The notes beneath the pieces are model-generated. The model was not told where the DNA came from and made no database searches. It saw nothing but the letters and a program-made list of their open reading frames with translations. Made by a program: the position numbers and the translations under genes. A stretch of DNA of 64,000 nucleotides, from the NCBI RefSeq assembly GCF_013137895.1, contig NZ_CP053538.1, positions 1,549,501-1,613,500 of the forward strand. The letters run 5' to 3'. Shown in pieces: positions 8,494 through 16,116 of the stretch. Positions within the stretch are counted from its first letter, which is position 1, and every line of letters begins with the position of its first letter. The stretch is from Hymenobacter taeanensis (lineage in GTDB: Bacteria; Bacteroidota; Bacteroidia; Cytophagales; Hymenobacteraceae).

Positions 8494-10176
8494 ATGGTAA
8501 GAGAAATAGTTGAGCGCGATGGACGGTATTTTGTTCAGTGCTCAGATGGAGAATATGAAACGACTGTCGAAGAAATACAGCAGTTTGAGGAAGGCGGAAA
8601 GAGGATGTTAGCCTACCTTGAATTGAGGCAAAAAATGTATGGGCATAAGAACTGGACAGTAGGAACCACACCACCTAACACTGATTTCCATGTTATACTG
8701 GCCCTATTTTTCCAGGACTTAAAAAAATATTTTCAAGAGAAATATCACGCTGGGGAAAGCCTTTGGACTGCCTATAAAATGTGCGATATGGCTATCCTAG
8801 AAGGTAAGGAAAGTCTACTTAACCCCTACGCTGAGACAGAAAGAACAAACGCTTGGATTGGACGCTGGCAGACTATGAAGGAATTTTTAGACTTGTTTCC
8901 TAAGCGTGGAGTATTTGATGAAACCCCGCCCACCGTCACACCCATTACAGAGTCAAAGCCTATCGACACCATAGCTACCCAGCCCGCCGGAGAGCCGGTA
9001 AGGCTTATTCGCAAATATTATTCACACCTAGGAAAACATTTACCTTCTCCAACCCTGCCAGAGTTAGCAGGGGAATGGTATTCTGACCTCTCTAGGATAG
9101 GGAAAGAAGGGCTTGAGTACTATGTTACCAACTTGCACGAACGAGCGAGTAACAAAGCGGAATTTTTAGCCTGTTTAGCTATACTACTTGCTGAGGTCGA
9201 ACAACACGCCCACCTGCCTGGCTACGGCTACCGGCAACATTACCCGCTGGACTACCTGACCCCTGAGCGAGAATGCGAAATAGAAGCCAGCGGGCGGGCC
9301 GCGTTGCAGAGTGTTCGGGAATGGCACACGCTAGCCAGTTTGTCCCCGATAGAGCAGTTTTTAGACCGCGCCCGCAAAATTGAGCTATGGCAGAATGAGC
9401 GGCACCAGTTAGCTACTCGGAAGGACGGGCATGAAGAATGGAATGAGGAATACGGGGTAATGCTACTGGCTTTGCAGCGAGCCGTTCCTACGGCCAAAAA
9501 GAAGTTGTTGCGAGCGGCCTATACTGAGCTAAAGCGGTTGCTGCCCACCATAAAGGCCAGCCGGCCGTTGAAGTGGCAACGGCTTTACGATGATGGGCAA
9601 CCGTTCTTTTCGAGTTCTCTTACCGCTGCGTATGCCTACTCAGAGTTTGCCCCATTGCGCCCAACGCAAAACACTACAGACCAAATATCTGAGTTCTTTT
9701 TTCAGTACCTGCATATACACCTGTTTGAAAAAGAGTGGCACGTATGGCAGGCTTTAATACTACTAGCTGGGGCGTTGGGTGAACCGGCCCCTCCCACGCC
9801 CGAAACCTTTCAGGAAAAGCAAATACAACCCACCGCCCCGGCCCTCGACACACCGGCCCTGACTAGCAATTTTGCGCCCCACCTGCTGAATTACACGTTG
9901 CCTGAACTAACGGCACTTCTAACGGCACTGGGGCTAGTTGATACCCGTAAACAAGCAACCCCAGCGGCAACCCCTGGGGCTTGGGTTGGCGTTATCTATG
10001 CCTTGATTGATGAAAAGCGGCCCCGCCTTAAAGGAAGCAAAGCTGCTATTGGGCGGGCCTTTAGTGCAACATTCGGAGCTGTGGTTAGTGAACGAGCTAT
10101 TCAGACCGGATTAGGGACGCGTGAAAGTGAGGCTGATCAATTCAAAAACAGGGCGTTAGTATTACTGAATACTTAG
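8494..10176 (+). CDS. Unknown 560-residue protein of the element
   Basis: I do not recognise this protein. It is soluble, with no signal peptide or membrane segment. The first 150 residues are charged and encoded by AT-richer DNA than the neighbours. The middle is helical and rich in Glu, Leu and Trp; a Pro/Thr-rich linker follows near residues 430-450. The last 100 residues (LPELTALLTALGLVD, GSKAAIGRAFSATFGAVVSE) look like a compact helical domain of the kind that ends regulators on Bacteroidota mobile elements. It lies between int and the excisionase-like gene, so a role in excision or replication control is possible but unproven. Confidence 0.75.
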   Translation: MVREIVERDGRYFVQCSDGEYETTVEEIQQFEEGGKRMLAYLELRQKMYGHKNWTVGTTPPNTDFHVILALFFQDLKKYFQEKYHAGESLWTAYKMCDMAILEGKESLLNPYAETERTNAWIGRWQTMKEFLDLFPKRGVFDETPPTVTPITESKPIDTIATQPAGEPVRLIRKYYSHLGKHLPSPTLPELAGEWYSDLSRIGKEGLEYYVTNLHERASNKAEFLACLAILLAEVEQHAHLPGYGYRQHYPLDYLTPERECEIEASGRAALQSVREWHTLASLSPIEQFLDRARKIELWQNERHQLATRKDGHEEWNEEYGVMLLALQRAVPTAKKKLLRAAYTELKRLLPTIKASRPLKWQRLYDDGQPFFSSSLTAAYAYSEFAPLRPTQNTTDQISEFFFQYLHIHLFEKEWHVWQALILLAGALGEPAPPTPETFQEKQIQPTAPALDTPALTSNFAPHLLNYTLPELTALLTALGLVDTRKQATPAATPGAWVGVIYALIDEKRPRLKGSKAAIGRAFSATFGAVVSERAIQTGLGTRESEADQFKNRALVLLNT

Positions 10177-10180
10177 ACAA

Positions 10181-10227
10181 GCATTGCGGAGTATTGCGGA
10201 GTATTGCGCCCGCAAGGTTCCGCAATG
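10181..10227. repeat. Three tandem 10-bp repeats plus an inverted copy at the HTH gene start
   Basis: GCATTGCGGA, GTATTGCGGA and GTATTGCGCC follow each other at 10181-10210. An inverted copy TCCGCAATG at 10219-10227 includes the start codon of the next gene. The layout suits an operator bound by the HTH protein encoded here, or an iteron-like origin; I favour autoregulation. Confidence 0.7.
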
Positions 10228-10617
10228 AGTAAGCCCGCCCTTTGTATCGTTCCCGACCGGCAAACTCCCCGGCGGGAACGGTACAAGATGCTGGCAAACA
10301 GCCCTGGGTTAGTAGTTGCTGACTACGCCCAACTACTCGAAGATGTGCGGGCCGTTGTCCGGCACGAGCTACACCACGCCTCGGCGGCTCCCGCCGGCCC
10401 ACCCACGGCCCCGGCCGATGAGCTGCTGAGTATCCGCGAAGCCGCCGAGTTGCTGGGCGTAACGGTGCAAACTGTGCATGAGCACAAACGTCTGGGTCGG
10501 CTCAAATACCATAAACTCGGTTCGCGTTCCTACTTGAAGCGAGCCGAAGTAATGGCTGCCCTTACGCCCCAGCAGCGGACGGTAAAAAGCGGGAAAGGAG
10601 GGGCGGCCCGTGCTTGA
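10225..10617 (+). CDS. Excisionase-like helix-turn-helix protein
   Basis: A 130-residue protein with a C-terminal HTH_17/MerR-like domain: LLSIREAAELLGVTVQTVHE, then HKRLGRLKYHKLGSRSYLKR and EVMAAL. This is the winged-helix form used by excisionases and small DNA-binding adaptors of Bacteroidota mobile elements. The N-terminal 70 residues hold a short helical segment and a Pro/Ala linker. A TTG at 10204 would start inside the repeat array; I prefer the ATG at 10225, which lies inside the inverted repeat copy. The following gene overlaps its end by 8 bases. Expected roles are excision and repression of its own operon. Confidence 0.85.
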   Translation: MSKPALCIVPDRQTPRRERYKMLANSPGLVVADYAQLLEDVRAVVRHELHHASAAPAGPPTAPADELLSIREAAELLGVTVQTVHEHKRLGRLKYHKLGSRSYLKRAEVMAALTPQQRTVKSGKGGAARA

Positions 10618-10810
10618 TTCGCCCACTCGAAACCTGGTAACCGGCCGGGCGCTGCTCATAACCCGCCGGGGGCTGTCCGTCTTTCTGGACACCCTGCAAA
10701 GCCTCGACTTCTCCGAGAAGGGGCGGGCGAACGTAGCCCGCCGCTTTGACTTATCCGATGACGAATTATCCGCCGTGCTGGCTGCTTATCGGAAAGGTCG
10801 TAACCGATGA
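10610..10810 (+). CDS. Small unknown protein coupled to the HTH and VirE_N genes
   Basis: A 66-residue protein with a GTG start that overlaps the HTH gene by 8 bases and the VirE_N gene by 4 (ATGA). It is Arg-rich and probably helical (LLITRRGLSVFLDTLQSLDF, FDLSDDELSAVLAAYRKG). No family is recognised. The tight overlaps on both sides support it as a real, translationally coupled gene of the element's replication operon. Confidence 0.7.
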   Translation: MLDSPTRNLVTGRALLITRRGLSVFLDTLQSLDFSEKGRANVARRFDLSDDELSAVLAAYRKGRNR

Positions 10811-11799
10811 GCGTTGCCCTACTACCCACCCCCGCCCGTCCCTTTGGTTTTGACACGCTGGCCTGTGCCCTCACCTTAACCGGCAAGGCTACGCCCACGC
10901 CCGACGCGCTGTCTGCCGCCCTGGCCGAAATGTACCCCGCTGGCACCGGCCCTACCGTACCCGACCTGCTGGCCGCCGGCTGGCTGGTGCCCACCATTGA
11001 CGGGCGCGGCCTACGCCAACCGCCCCTAACCCCGGCCGAACAAGATGCCCGGCTGGCAATGGCTGAAGCACCGGACAAAACAGGACACCCCAACGCGCCC
11101 GCGCCAAGTGAAAGCAGGCATGAAGCAGGCGTAGAACCGGATGAATCGGAGTCCCCTATTTATGCCGGTAACAGGAATAAAGCAGGAATAGAATCCGAAT
11201 TTTCCGAAAGCCTAAAACAAGTCGATAGCAGAAACGAAGCAGTAATAGCTCCCCCCCGATTCAGCTACTACCGGGGGGGCATTGCGGCTACTGTGCCCTA
11301 TGCCGCTATTACCCCGGCCCAGCTTTTCGCCGTGCTGACTTCACCCCGGCACCACGCCCGCACCGAAGCCCTACGTGCGGCCCCCGTGGGCAGCCCTGAG
11401 CGGGCAGAGCTGAAAAAGCGCCTCGACTACGTAACGCCCGCCGGCACCTTCACCCGCCGCGCCAACGATGCGCTGGCCGAACCATCGGGGCTGCTGGTAC
11501 TGGACTTCGACCATCTGCCCGACGTGGGCACGGCCCGCGCCGCCCTGCTGGCCGATGAGCTGCTGGCCCCTGAGCTGGTGCTTCTGTTCACCAGCCCCAG
11601 CGGCGATGGACTGAAAGCCTTTGTACGCACCGACCCCACGGCCGCCCACCTCGACAACTTTCGGGCCTGTGCCGCCTACCTGGCTGCCCATTATGCCCCG
11701 CTGGGCTTGTGCCCTGATGAGGCTGGCAAAGACCTGGCCCGCGCCTGCTTTGTGCCCTATGCCCCCGATGCCTGGCTGGCTCCCGCTTACGCGGTCTGA
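10807..11799 (+). CDS. VirE_N (BT4734-like) protein, replication-associated
   Basis: A 330-residue protein. The second half matches the VirE N-terminal/BT4734-like domain: RLDYVTPAGTF, LLVLDFDHLPD, LLFTSPSGDGLKAFVR and a closing DLARACFVPYAPD. This domain resembles the catalytic part of archaeo-eukaryotic primases; the DFDH acidic pair would be metal-binding. It almost always precedes a DUF3987 or helicase-like gene in Bacteroidota mobile elements, and does so here. The N-terminal third is Pro/Ala-rich and unrecognised, followed by a Ser/Glu-rich linker in AT-richer DNA (about 11130-11250). Probable role: priming of element replication. Confidence 0.85.
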   Translation: MSVALLPTPARPFGFDTLACALTLTGKATPTPDALSAALAEMYPAGTGPTVPDLLAAGWLVPTIDGRGLRQPPLTPAEQDARLAMAEAPDKTGHPNAPAPSESRHEAGVEPDESESPIYAGNRNKAGIESEFSESLKQVDSRNEAVIAPPRFSYYRGGIAATVPYAAITPAQLFAVLTSPRHHARTEALRAAPVGSPERAELKKRLDYVTPAGTFTRRANDALAEPSGLLVLDFDHLPDVGTARAALLADELLAPELVLLFTSPSGDGLKAFVRTDPTAAHLDNFRACAAYLAAHYAPLGLCPDEAGKDLARACFVPYAPDAWLAPAYAV

Positions 11800-11837
11800 A
11801 CCCTACCAATCCCTACTTCTTTCTAGCTGGCAACACA

Positions 11838-13562
11838 ATGGATATTCACAAGCTACGGGCCGCAACACCCGCCCCGCCGCCGCATTATGCACCCAATACG
11901 CCCGCGTACACGCGCCCGCGCACGCACGCGCGTACTGCTCCTGTAATGGCCGCCCCCGATGCGCTGGCCTGGTGCCTGACGCAATACGAAACGCACCACG
12001 GCCCGCTGCCCGTCCCCGGCAACGGCCGCAACAACTGGCTGGCCGCCCTGGCTTTTTTCTGCAATGAGCGGGGCGTAGCGCTGGCCGACCTCGAATCCCA
12101 TGCCGTGGGCAGCTACGCGGCGGCTGACTTCCCGGCGCGGGAAATAGAGCAAACCCTACGTGGCATCTATACCCGCGAAGCCGCTGCCCACGGGAGCAAA
12201 CCTTTCACCGCATTAACAGGGAATAAACTGGGTTTTACTGCCTCTTTCAGACAAAAAGAAAACCGCCCGGCCGCACCCTTGCTGGACACGTTCCCAGCGG
12301 CCGTGTACGACGCGCTGCCCGACTTCCTGCAACGGGCTTGCGCGCCCTTTGACGGGCACGAAAAAGCTGTAATGCTGCTGGGCACGCTGGCCGTGCTGTC
12401 AGGTTGCTTTCCGGCCGTGGGCGGCACCTACAACAAGCGCCGGTTTGGCCTGAACCTGTTCGCCTTCATCATTGCCCCGGCGGCCAGCGGCAAGGGCACC
12501 TTAGCGTGGGCACGGCGGCTGGCCTGGCCGCACCACAAAGCCCTGACCGATGCCAGCCGCGCCGCCTGCCTCGACTACGATGCCGAGCTGGCTGCCTACA
12601 AAACCGCCGGCAAGGCCAAAGCCAGCCTGACCCCGCCCCCCGCGGCCCCGCCGCCCTACAAAATGCTCTATCTACCTGGTAACACCACGGCCGCTGCCCT
12701 GCAAACGGCGCTGGCCGAAAACGACGGGCGCGGCATTATGTGCGAAACCGAAGCCGACACCCTGACCGGGGCACTGGGAACCGACTTCGGCAACTTCAGC
12801 GACGTGCTGCGCAAAGCCTTTCAGCATGAGCCTATTTCGCTGCTGCGCAAAACTGACCGCCAACACCTCGACCTGGCCCGCCCTGCCCTGAGCATTGCCC
12901 TGACCGGCACCCCCGGCCAGCTCCCGCGCCTGATGCCTTCGGCCGAAGATGGTTTGGTGAGCCGGTTCCTGTTCTACGTCTTTGAGCAAACGCCCACCTG
13001 GCAGGACGTAAGCCCCAGCGCCGGCCCGCCCCTCGACCCCTACTTTGACCTGCTGGCTGCCGAGCTAACCCGTATGATTGCCGCCGTACCCGAAGCCGAT
13101 GAAGCCGGCAGCTATCCGGTAGAAGTAACGCTGGCCGCTCCCGACTGGCAGCGCCTTAATACGGCCGGGGCCGCCGGCCTTGATGAAGCACTGGCCGTAG
13201 CGGGCGGGGCGGGTGGGAGTTCGGCCTACCGCCTGGGGCTTGTGGCCTGGCGCGTAGCGGGGCTGCTGACGCTGCTGCGCTGCTTTGAAAACGGGCAAGC
13301 CCCCACCGGCCGCCTGGAAGCCGACCCGGCCGACGTAGGCACGGCGCTGGCCCTGATGGATACTGCCCGTGCCCATGCGCTGGCCGTGCTGGCAATGCTG
13401 CCCACGCCCGGCGACACTACCGGCCGCTACGCCGCTAAAGCCGGACAGGAAGCACGGGCCAGAGAGCTACACGCGCAAGGGCTGGGCGTTCGGGAAATAG
13501 CCCAACAGGTAGGCGTACACTTTACCACCGTAGCCCGCTGGCTGCGCTTTGAGGATGGGTAG
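11838..13562 (+). CDS. DUF3987 primase/helicase-like protein with C-terminal HTH
   Basis: A 574-residue protein. Near residues 35-110 lies a primase-C-terminal-like helical segment (GNGRNNWLAALAFFCNERGV). Next comes the DUF3987 ATPase core, with a P-loop-like APAASGKGT, an acidic Walker-B-like region CETEADTLTGALG, and SIALTGTPGQLPRLM. The last 40 residues form a resolvase-type helix-turn-helix (GVREIAQQVGVHFTTVARWL), which could bind origin DNA. With the preceding VirE_N gene it forms the usual replication pair of Bacteroidota islands. Its stop codon lies inside the left arm of a perfect 20-bp palindrome, a candidate binding site or origin. Confidence 0.85.
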   Translation: MDIHKLRAATPAPPPHYAPNTPAYTRPRTHARTAPVMAAPDALAWCLTQYETHHGPLPVPGNGRNNWLAALAFFCNERGVALADLESHAVGSYAAADFPAREIEQTLRGIYTREAAAHGSKPFTALTGNKLGFTASFRQKENRPAAPLLDTFPAAVYDALPDFLQRACAPFDGHEKAVMLLGTLAVLSGCFPAVGGTYNKRRFGLNLFAFIIAPAASGKGTLAWARRLAWPHHKALTDASRAACLDYDAELAAYKTAGKAKASLTPPPAAPPPYKMLYLPGNTTAAALQTALAENDGRGIMCETEADTLTGALGTDFGNFSDVLRKAFQHEPISLLRKTDRQHLDLARPALSIALTGTPGQLPRLMPSAEDGLVSRFLFYVFEQTPTWQDVSPSAGPPLDPYFDLLAAELTRMIAAVPEADEAGSYPVEVTLAAPDWQRLNTAGAAGLDEALAVAGGAGGSSAYRLGLVAWRVAGLLTLLRCFENGQAPTGRLEADPADVGTALALMDTARAHALAVLAMLPTPGDTTGRYAAKAGQEARARELHAQGLGVREIAQQVGVHFTTVARWLRFEDG

Positions 13563-13603
13563 CTGTGTAGCGCGTAGCAAAAATGCTACGCGCTACACAG
13601 CTA
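13560..13603. repeat. Perfect 20-bp palindrome after the replication gene
   Basis: TAGCTGTGTAGCGCGTAGCA at 13560-13579 is followed by AAAA and then its exact reverse complement at 13584-13603. No T tract follows on either side, so it is not a standard terminator. Its position just after the DUF3987 gene suits a replication origin, a nick site or a binding site for the protein's HTH. Confidence 0.9.
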
Positions 13604-13642
13604 CACCCCTGCCTGACTTTCCACCGCTAAACTCTTATCAGT

Positions 13643-14515
13643 ATGCGTTTCACCATTCTCGAAGAAATCAAAGCCGAAACCCCGCTGGCGCACCTGTTCA
13701 ACACCTATATGCGCGGCCTTTCCACCCTGGAAATATTCAGCACGCCCCGCGAATCCATGCACGAATGCCGGGTACGGTTTGCCAAAGAGCAACGGGGCGA
13801 AGTGCCCACGCTATCCATTGTCGGACAGGCCCAACGCTACTATGAGCTAACGGTGCTCAGCAACGCGCTGGGCAGCCTCTACAGCCATATTCAGGATGCG
13901 GCCGACCTGCTGACCGCCTTCTACACCAAACACGGTGGCGACCTGACCGCCTACGCCGTTGCCAACCGCCGGCACCACCTGAATGAGTACGGCGGGGGCG
14001 AAGATGACGACTGGCACCACACCGGCACCGGCAACCCTGACGCGGGCGAAGGATGGGAAGTAACCGACACCACCGACCCCGCCCGCCTGGCTGAGTACAG
14101 CCTACACCGGGAACTGGCCCGCTTCTTTCCCGACTCCGAAAGCCACGGGGAATATATCGGCACCAGCGGCCCGATTGACTTTCACCGCTTCACGGTAGCC
14201 GTGGAACACCAAACCGACTTTGCCCTACGCAAAATGTTTGCGGCTGTGGGCGGGCACGAAATACCCATCTATCGGCAGGATGAAAGCGGTGAAATGGTGC
14301 CTATCCCAGTTATTGAACAGATAGAGCAGGAAATAAATGAGGACGTGGCTAACGAACGGCTGACCGCTTACTTCAACGCCGTGCTGAACGCCGGTCAGCG
14401 CTTGGCTGAGCTACACGCCACCATGCAACCAGATGATGCCACCGGCTACGAGCTGCTGCATGAGTGCCTGAACAATATGCTAGCCGTCAGAATGGAAGCG
14501 TACCCGCCGTTTTAA
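13643..14515 (+). CDS. Unknown 290-residue element protein
   Basis: I do not recognise a family. The protein is acidic and soluble, with no signal peptide. It has helical ends (MRFTILEEIKAETPLAHLF; LTAYFNAVLNAGQRLAEL) and a polar middle rich in Asp, Gly and His (GGGEDDDWHHTGTGNPDAG). Codon use and base composition match the neighbouring replication genes. It follows the palindrome and precedes the DUF5681-like gene, the place where phage satellites often carry packaging or interference genes; that comparison is only positional. Confidence 0.7.
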   Translation: MRFTILEEIKAETPLAHLFNTYMRGLSTLEIFSTPRESMHECRVRFAKEQRGEVPTLSIVGQAQRYYELTVLSNALGSLYSHIQDAADLLTAFYTKHGGDLTAYAVANRRHHLNEYGGGEDDDWHHTGTGNPDAGEGWEVTDTTDPARLAEYSLHRELARFFPDSESHGEYIGTSGPIDFHRFTVAVEHQTDFALRKMFAAVGGHEIPIYRQDESGEMVPIPVIEQIEQEINEDVANERLTAYFNAVLNAGQRLAELHATMQPDDATGYELLHECLNNMLAVRMEAYPPF

Positions 14516-14667
14516 AGCCGAACGGGATAGGGGGGGCAATTCCTTGCGTCTCTCCCTCCTCACACCGTAAACCAGAGCCGCAAACACACGCGTGCAAAAT
14601 TCAACCATAAAAGTCCGGCCCCCCTACTGTAAATAACAATTATTAACAGCCTTCAACTCCCTTACCT

Positions 14668-15003
14668 ATGCCTTACGAATCTGGAACCAGCGGCAACCCA
14701 ACCGGCCGCCCCGTCGGCAGTCCCAACAAGGCCACCGCTGCCGCCCGTGAAACCATTGCCGCCGCCCTGGCCGGGGCCAACGCTGAAAAGCTGGCTGCCG
14801 AACTTGACACCCTGACGGGCAAGGACTATATAGACGCCTACGTCAAGCTGGCAGAGTTCATCACTCCGAAGCTGCAACGCACGGCCCTGAGTGCGGAACA
14901 GGAACGCAGCCCCCGCAAGGTGACGATTACCATTGGCGGCACGCCCGAACAACGGGAAGCCAACATTCAGGCTGCACATTACCTCACAGGTGGGAAAGAG
15001 TAG
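14668..15003 (+). CDS. DUF5681-like protein, possibly small-terminase-like
   Basis: A 111-residue protein that opens with YESGTSGNPTGRPVGSPNKA, the GNPxGRPxGxxNK motif of DUF5681, a family seen in phages and mobile elements, often next to terminase genes. A helical middle (AAARETIAAALAGANAEKLA; YIDAYVKLAEFITPKLQRTA) and a short C-terminal beta-like stretch (KVTITIGG) follow. If it is a small terminase subunit, it would let a satellite redirect phage packaging; the motif alone does not prove this. The 150 bases before it are AT-rich with no other gene. Confidence 0.7.
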   Translation: MPYESGTSGNPTGRPVGSPNKATAAARETIAAALAGANAEKLAAELDTLTGKDYIDAYVKLAEFITPKLQRTALSAEQERSPRKVTITIGGTPEQREANIQAAHYLTGGKE

Positions 15004-15141
15004 AAGTAAGAAACACCGCTATGCAGTAGGTACTCAAAGCAACTGTACCGATTCGGTATGTCAGCCGCAATTGACCGTAAATGGCCGTAATTATCGGCAA
15101 AGGCACTTAGCCAAGGGAGCGTAGTACATCTGCTAAATGAC

Positions 15142-15182
15142 GAAAAAGCCCCGCACCCTAAATGAGGATGCGGGGCTTTTTC
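15142..15182. terminator. Bidirectional terminator between the DUF5681-like gene and the AT-rich gene
   Basis: GAAAAAGCCCCGCA (15142-15155) and its exact complement (15169-15182) form a GC-rich stem flanked by A and T runs. It can stop the plus-strand operon and the minus-strand gene. The 138 bases before it hold no gene, only a short palindrome TACCGA-T-TCGGTA at 15046-15058. Confidence 0.9.
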
Positions 15183-15191
15183 AAGGATTGA

Positions 15192-15578
15192 CTATTGCCC
15201 TAAGATTACGTTATGTTCTTCGAGCAAAGTGCGAATAGTATCTACGGTATAGTCACCTATACCGTCTAAACGACCAAGTTTCTTTGCTCCTTGTTTCCCT
15301 AGCTGCAGCCACGTTCTAATACTATTTTTCTCTAGATATTCATTCATGGATTCAAGCGCAATTTGACTCAATCCATTTTCTAGTAATTCTATATCTATTT
15401 CTTCACCCTCAGTTACCGAGCCAGCGGAAATAGGCTTTAGAACTGTCCACTTCGCATTATATGCTTGGCTAACTAATATCTCTATTAAAGCCAATTTTGA
15501 CACTTTATTTTGTTCAGATAGTTGTTTTAATAGGCTGTCAGTGGCCTGGGGTATGTAAAAGTTGTTTTCGTTTTCCAT
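15192..15578 (-). CDS. AT-rich cargo gene: possible RHH plus helix-hairpin-helix protein
   Basis: A 128-residue protein in DNA clearly richer in A/T than its surroundings, oriented against the rest of the element and enclosed by two terminator-like hairpins. Residues 15-40 (LLKQLSEQNKVSKLALIEIL) resemble a ribbon-helix-helix segment. The last 45 residues (SIRTWLQLGKQGAKKLGRL, then DGIGDYTVDTIRTLLEEH) resemble the helix-hairpin-helix fold of the RNA polymerase alpha C-terminal domain. DNA binding is therefore likely; the target is unknown. It has the look of a recently acquired accessory (morn-like) gene. Confidence 0.7.
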   Translation of the reverse strand: MENENNFYIPQATDSLLKQLSEQNKVSKLALIEILVSQAYNAKWTVLKPISAGSVTEGEEIDIELLENGLSQIALESMNEYLEKNSIRTWLQLGKQGAKKLGRLDGIGDYTVDTIRTLLEEHNVILGQ

Positions 15579-15608
15579 AAGACGAGGTTTTCCTTATATG
15601 ATACAGTA

Positions 15609-15646
15609 AAAAGCCCCACACCCTCTATTGAGAAATGTGAGGCTTT
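15609..15646. terminator. Hairpin flanking the AT-rich cargo gene
   Basis: AAAAGCCCCACA (15609-15620) pairs with TGTGAGGCTTTT (15635-15646), 11 of 12 positions. It lies upstream of the minus-strand cargo gene and resembles the hairpin on its other side, so the gene sits between two related terminators. Confidence 0.65.
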
Positions 15647-15663
15647 TGCCTTTTAGGCAGAGC

Positions 15664-15775
15664 TGGCAACTACAAACCTTTAGGCTAGCCAAAGATACGT
15701 AATAGGTGAGCTTAAGCTGCCGGACAGTCAACTTATGTAAGGCAAAAGTCAGGGCGTGTACCCCTACGTGTACCC
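15664..15775. promoter_or_regulatory. Right-end arm-type repeats
   Basis: TGGCAACTACAAA (15664-15676) and GTGTACCCCTACGTGTACCC (15756-15775) repeat the two left-end blocks in the same orientation, the second with one difference in 20 bases. They probably serve as integrase arm sites at the right end. Confidence 0.65.
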
Positions 15776-15790
15776 TTGGAAAAGAAAAAG

Positions 15791-15815
15791 GGCGTTTCCG
15801 GATTGGAAACGCCCT
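15791..15815 (-). terminator. Element-supplied terminator of the tRNA-fMet gene
   Basis: GGGCGTTTCC (15791-15800) and GGAAACGCCC (15806-15815) form a perfect 10-bp stem with a 5-base loop. On the minus strand a T-rich run follows (complement of 15781-15790). It replaces the displaced terminator at 6926-6952. Confidence 0.9.
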
Positions 15816-15822
15816 TTTAGGT

Positions 15823-15895
<73 letters not shown>

Positions 15896-15907
15896 TGTTT
15901 GGTGATG

Positions 15908-15915
15908 CAAATGTA
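15908..15915 (-). promoter_or_regulatory. Candidate -7 element for tRNA-fMet
   Basis: On the minus strand TACATTTG fits the Bacteroidota -7 consensus TAnnTTTG and lies 13 bases before the tRNA 5' end. No good -33 TTTG was found at the usual spacing. Confidence 0.45.
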
Positions 15916-16116
15916 GTAGGGTTTTTCGGAAAAGCATGCCCTCGGGTTACAAATACTTGCTCGAATCCTCTTTCCCGCTGAGTATCAGGGCAAAAATTTA
16001 TTGACACAGTTTCTGGCGGAGTGTTGAGTACATGATTTTGGCCTTGGTTCGTCGTTGCGGTAACTCGCGCGTAGAATACTTCATCTTTTTACGCAACTCT
16101 GTCGCACCAAAATCCT

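Noticed and set aside
10204..10224. TTG start for the excisionase-like gene
   Set aside because: It would translate part of the repeat array and add seven non-conserved residues; the ATG at 10225 is the better start.
14529..14630. Inverted G/C run (TAGGGGGG ... CCCCCCTA) before the DUF5681-like gene as a packaging site
   Set aside because: Arms are only 8 bases of homopolymer with a loop of about 80 bases; chance pairing is likely in this GC-rich DNA.
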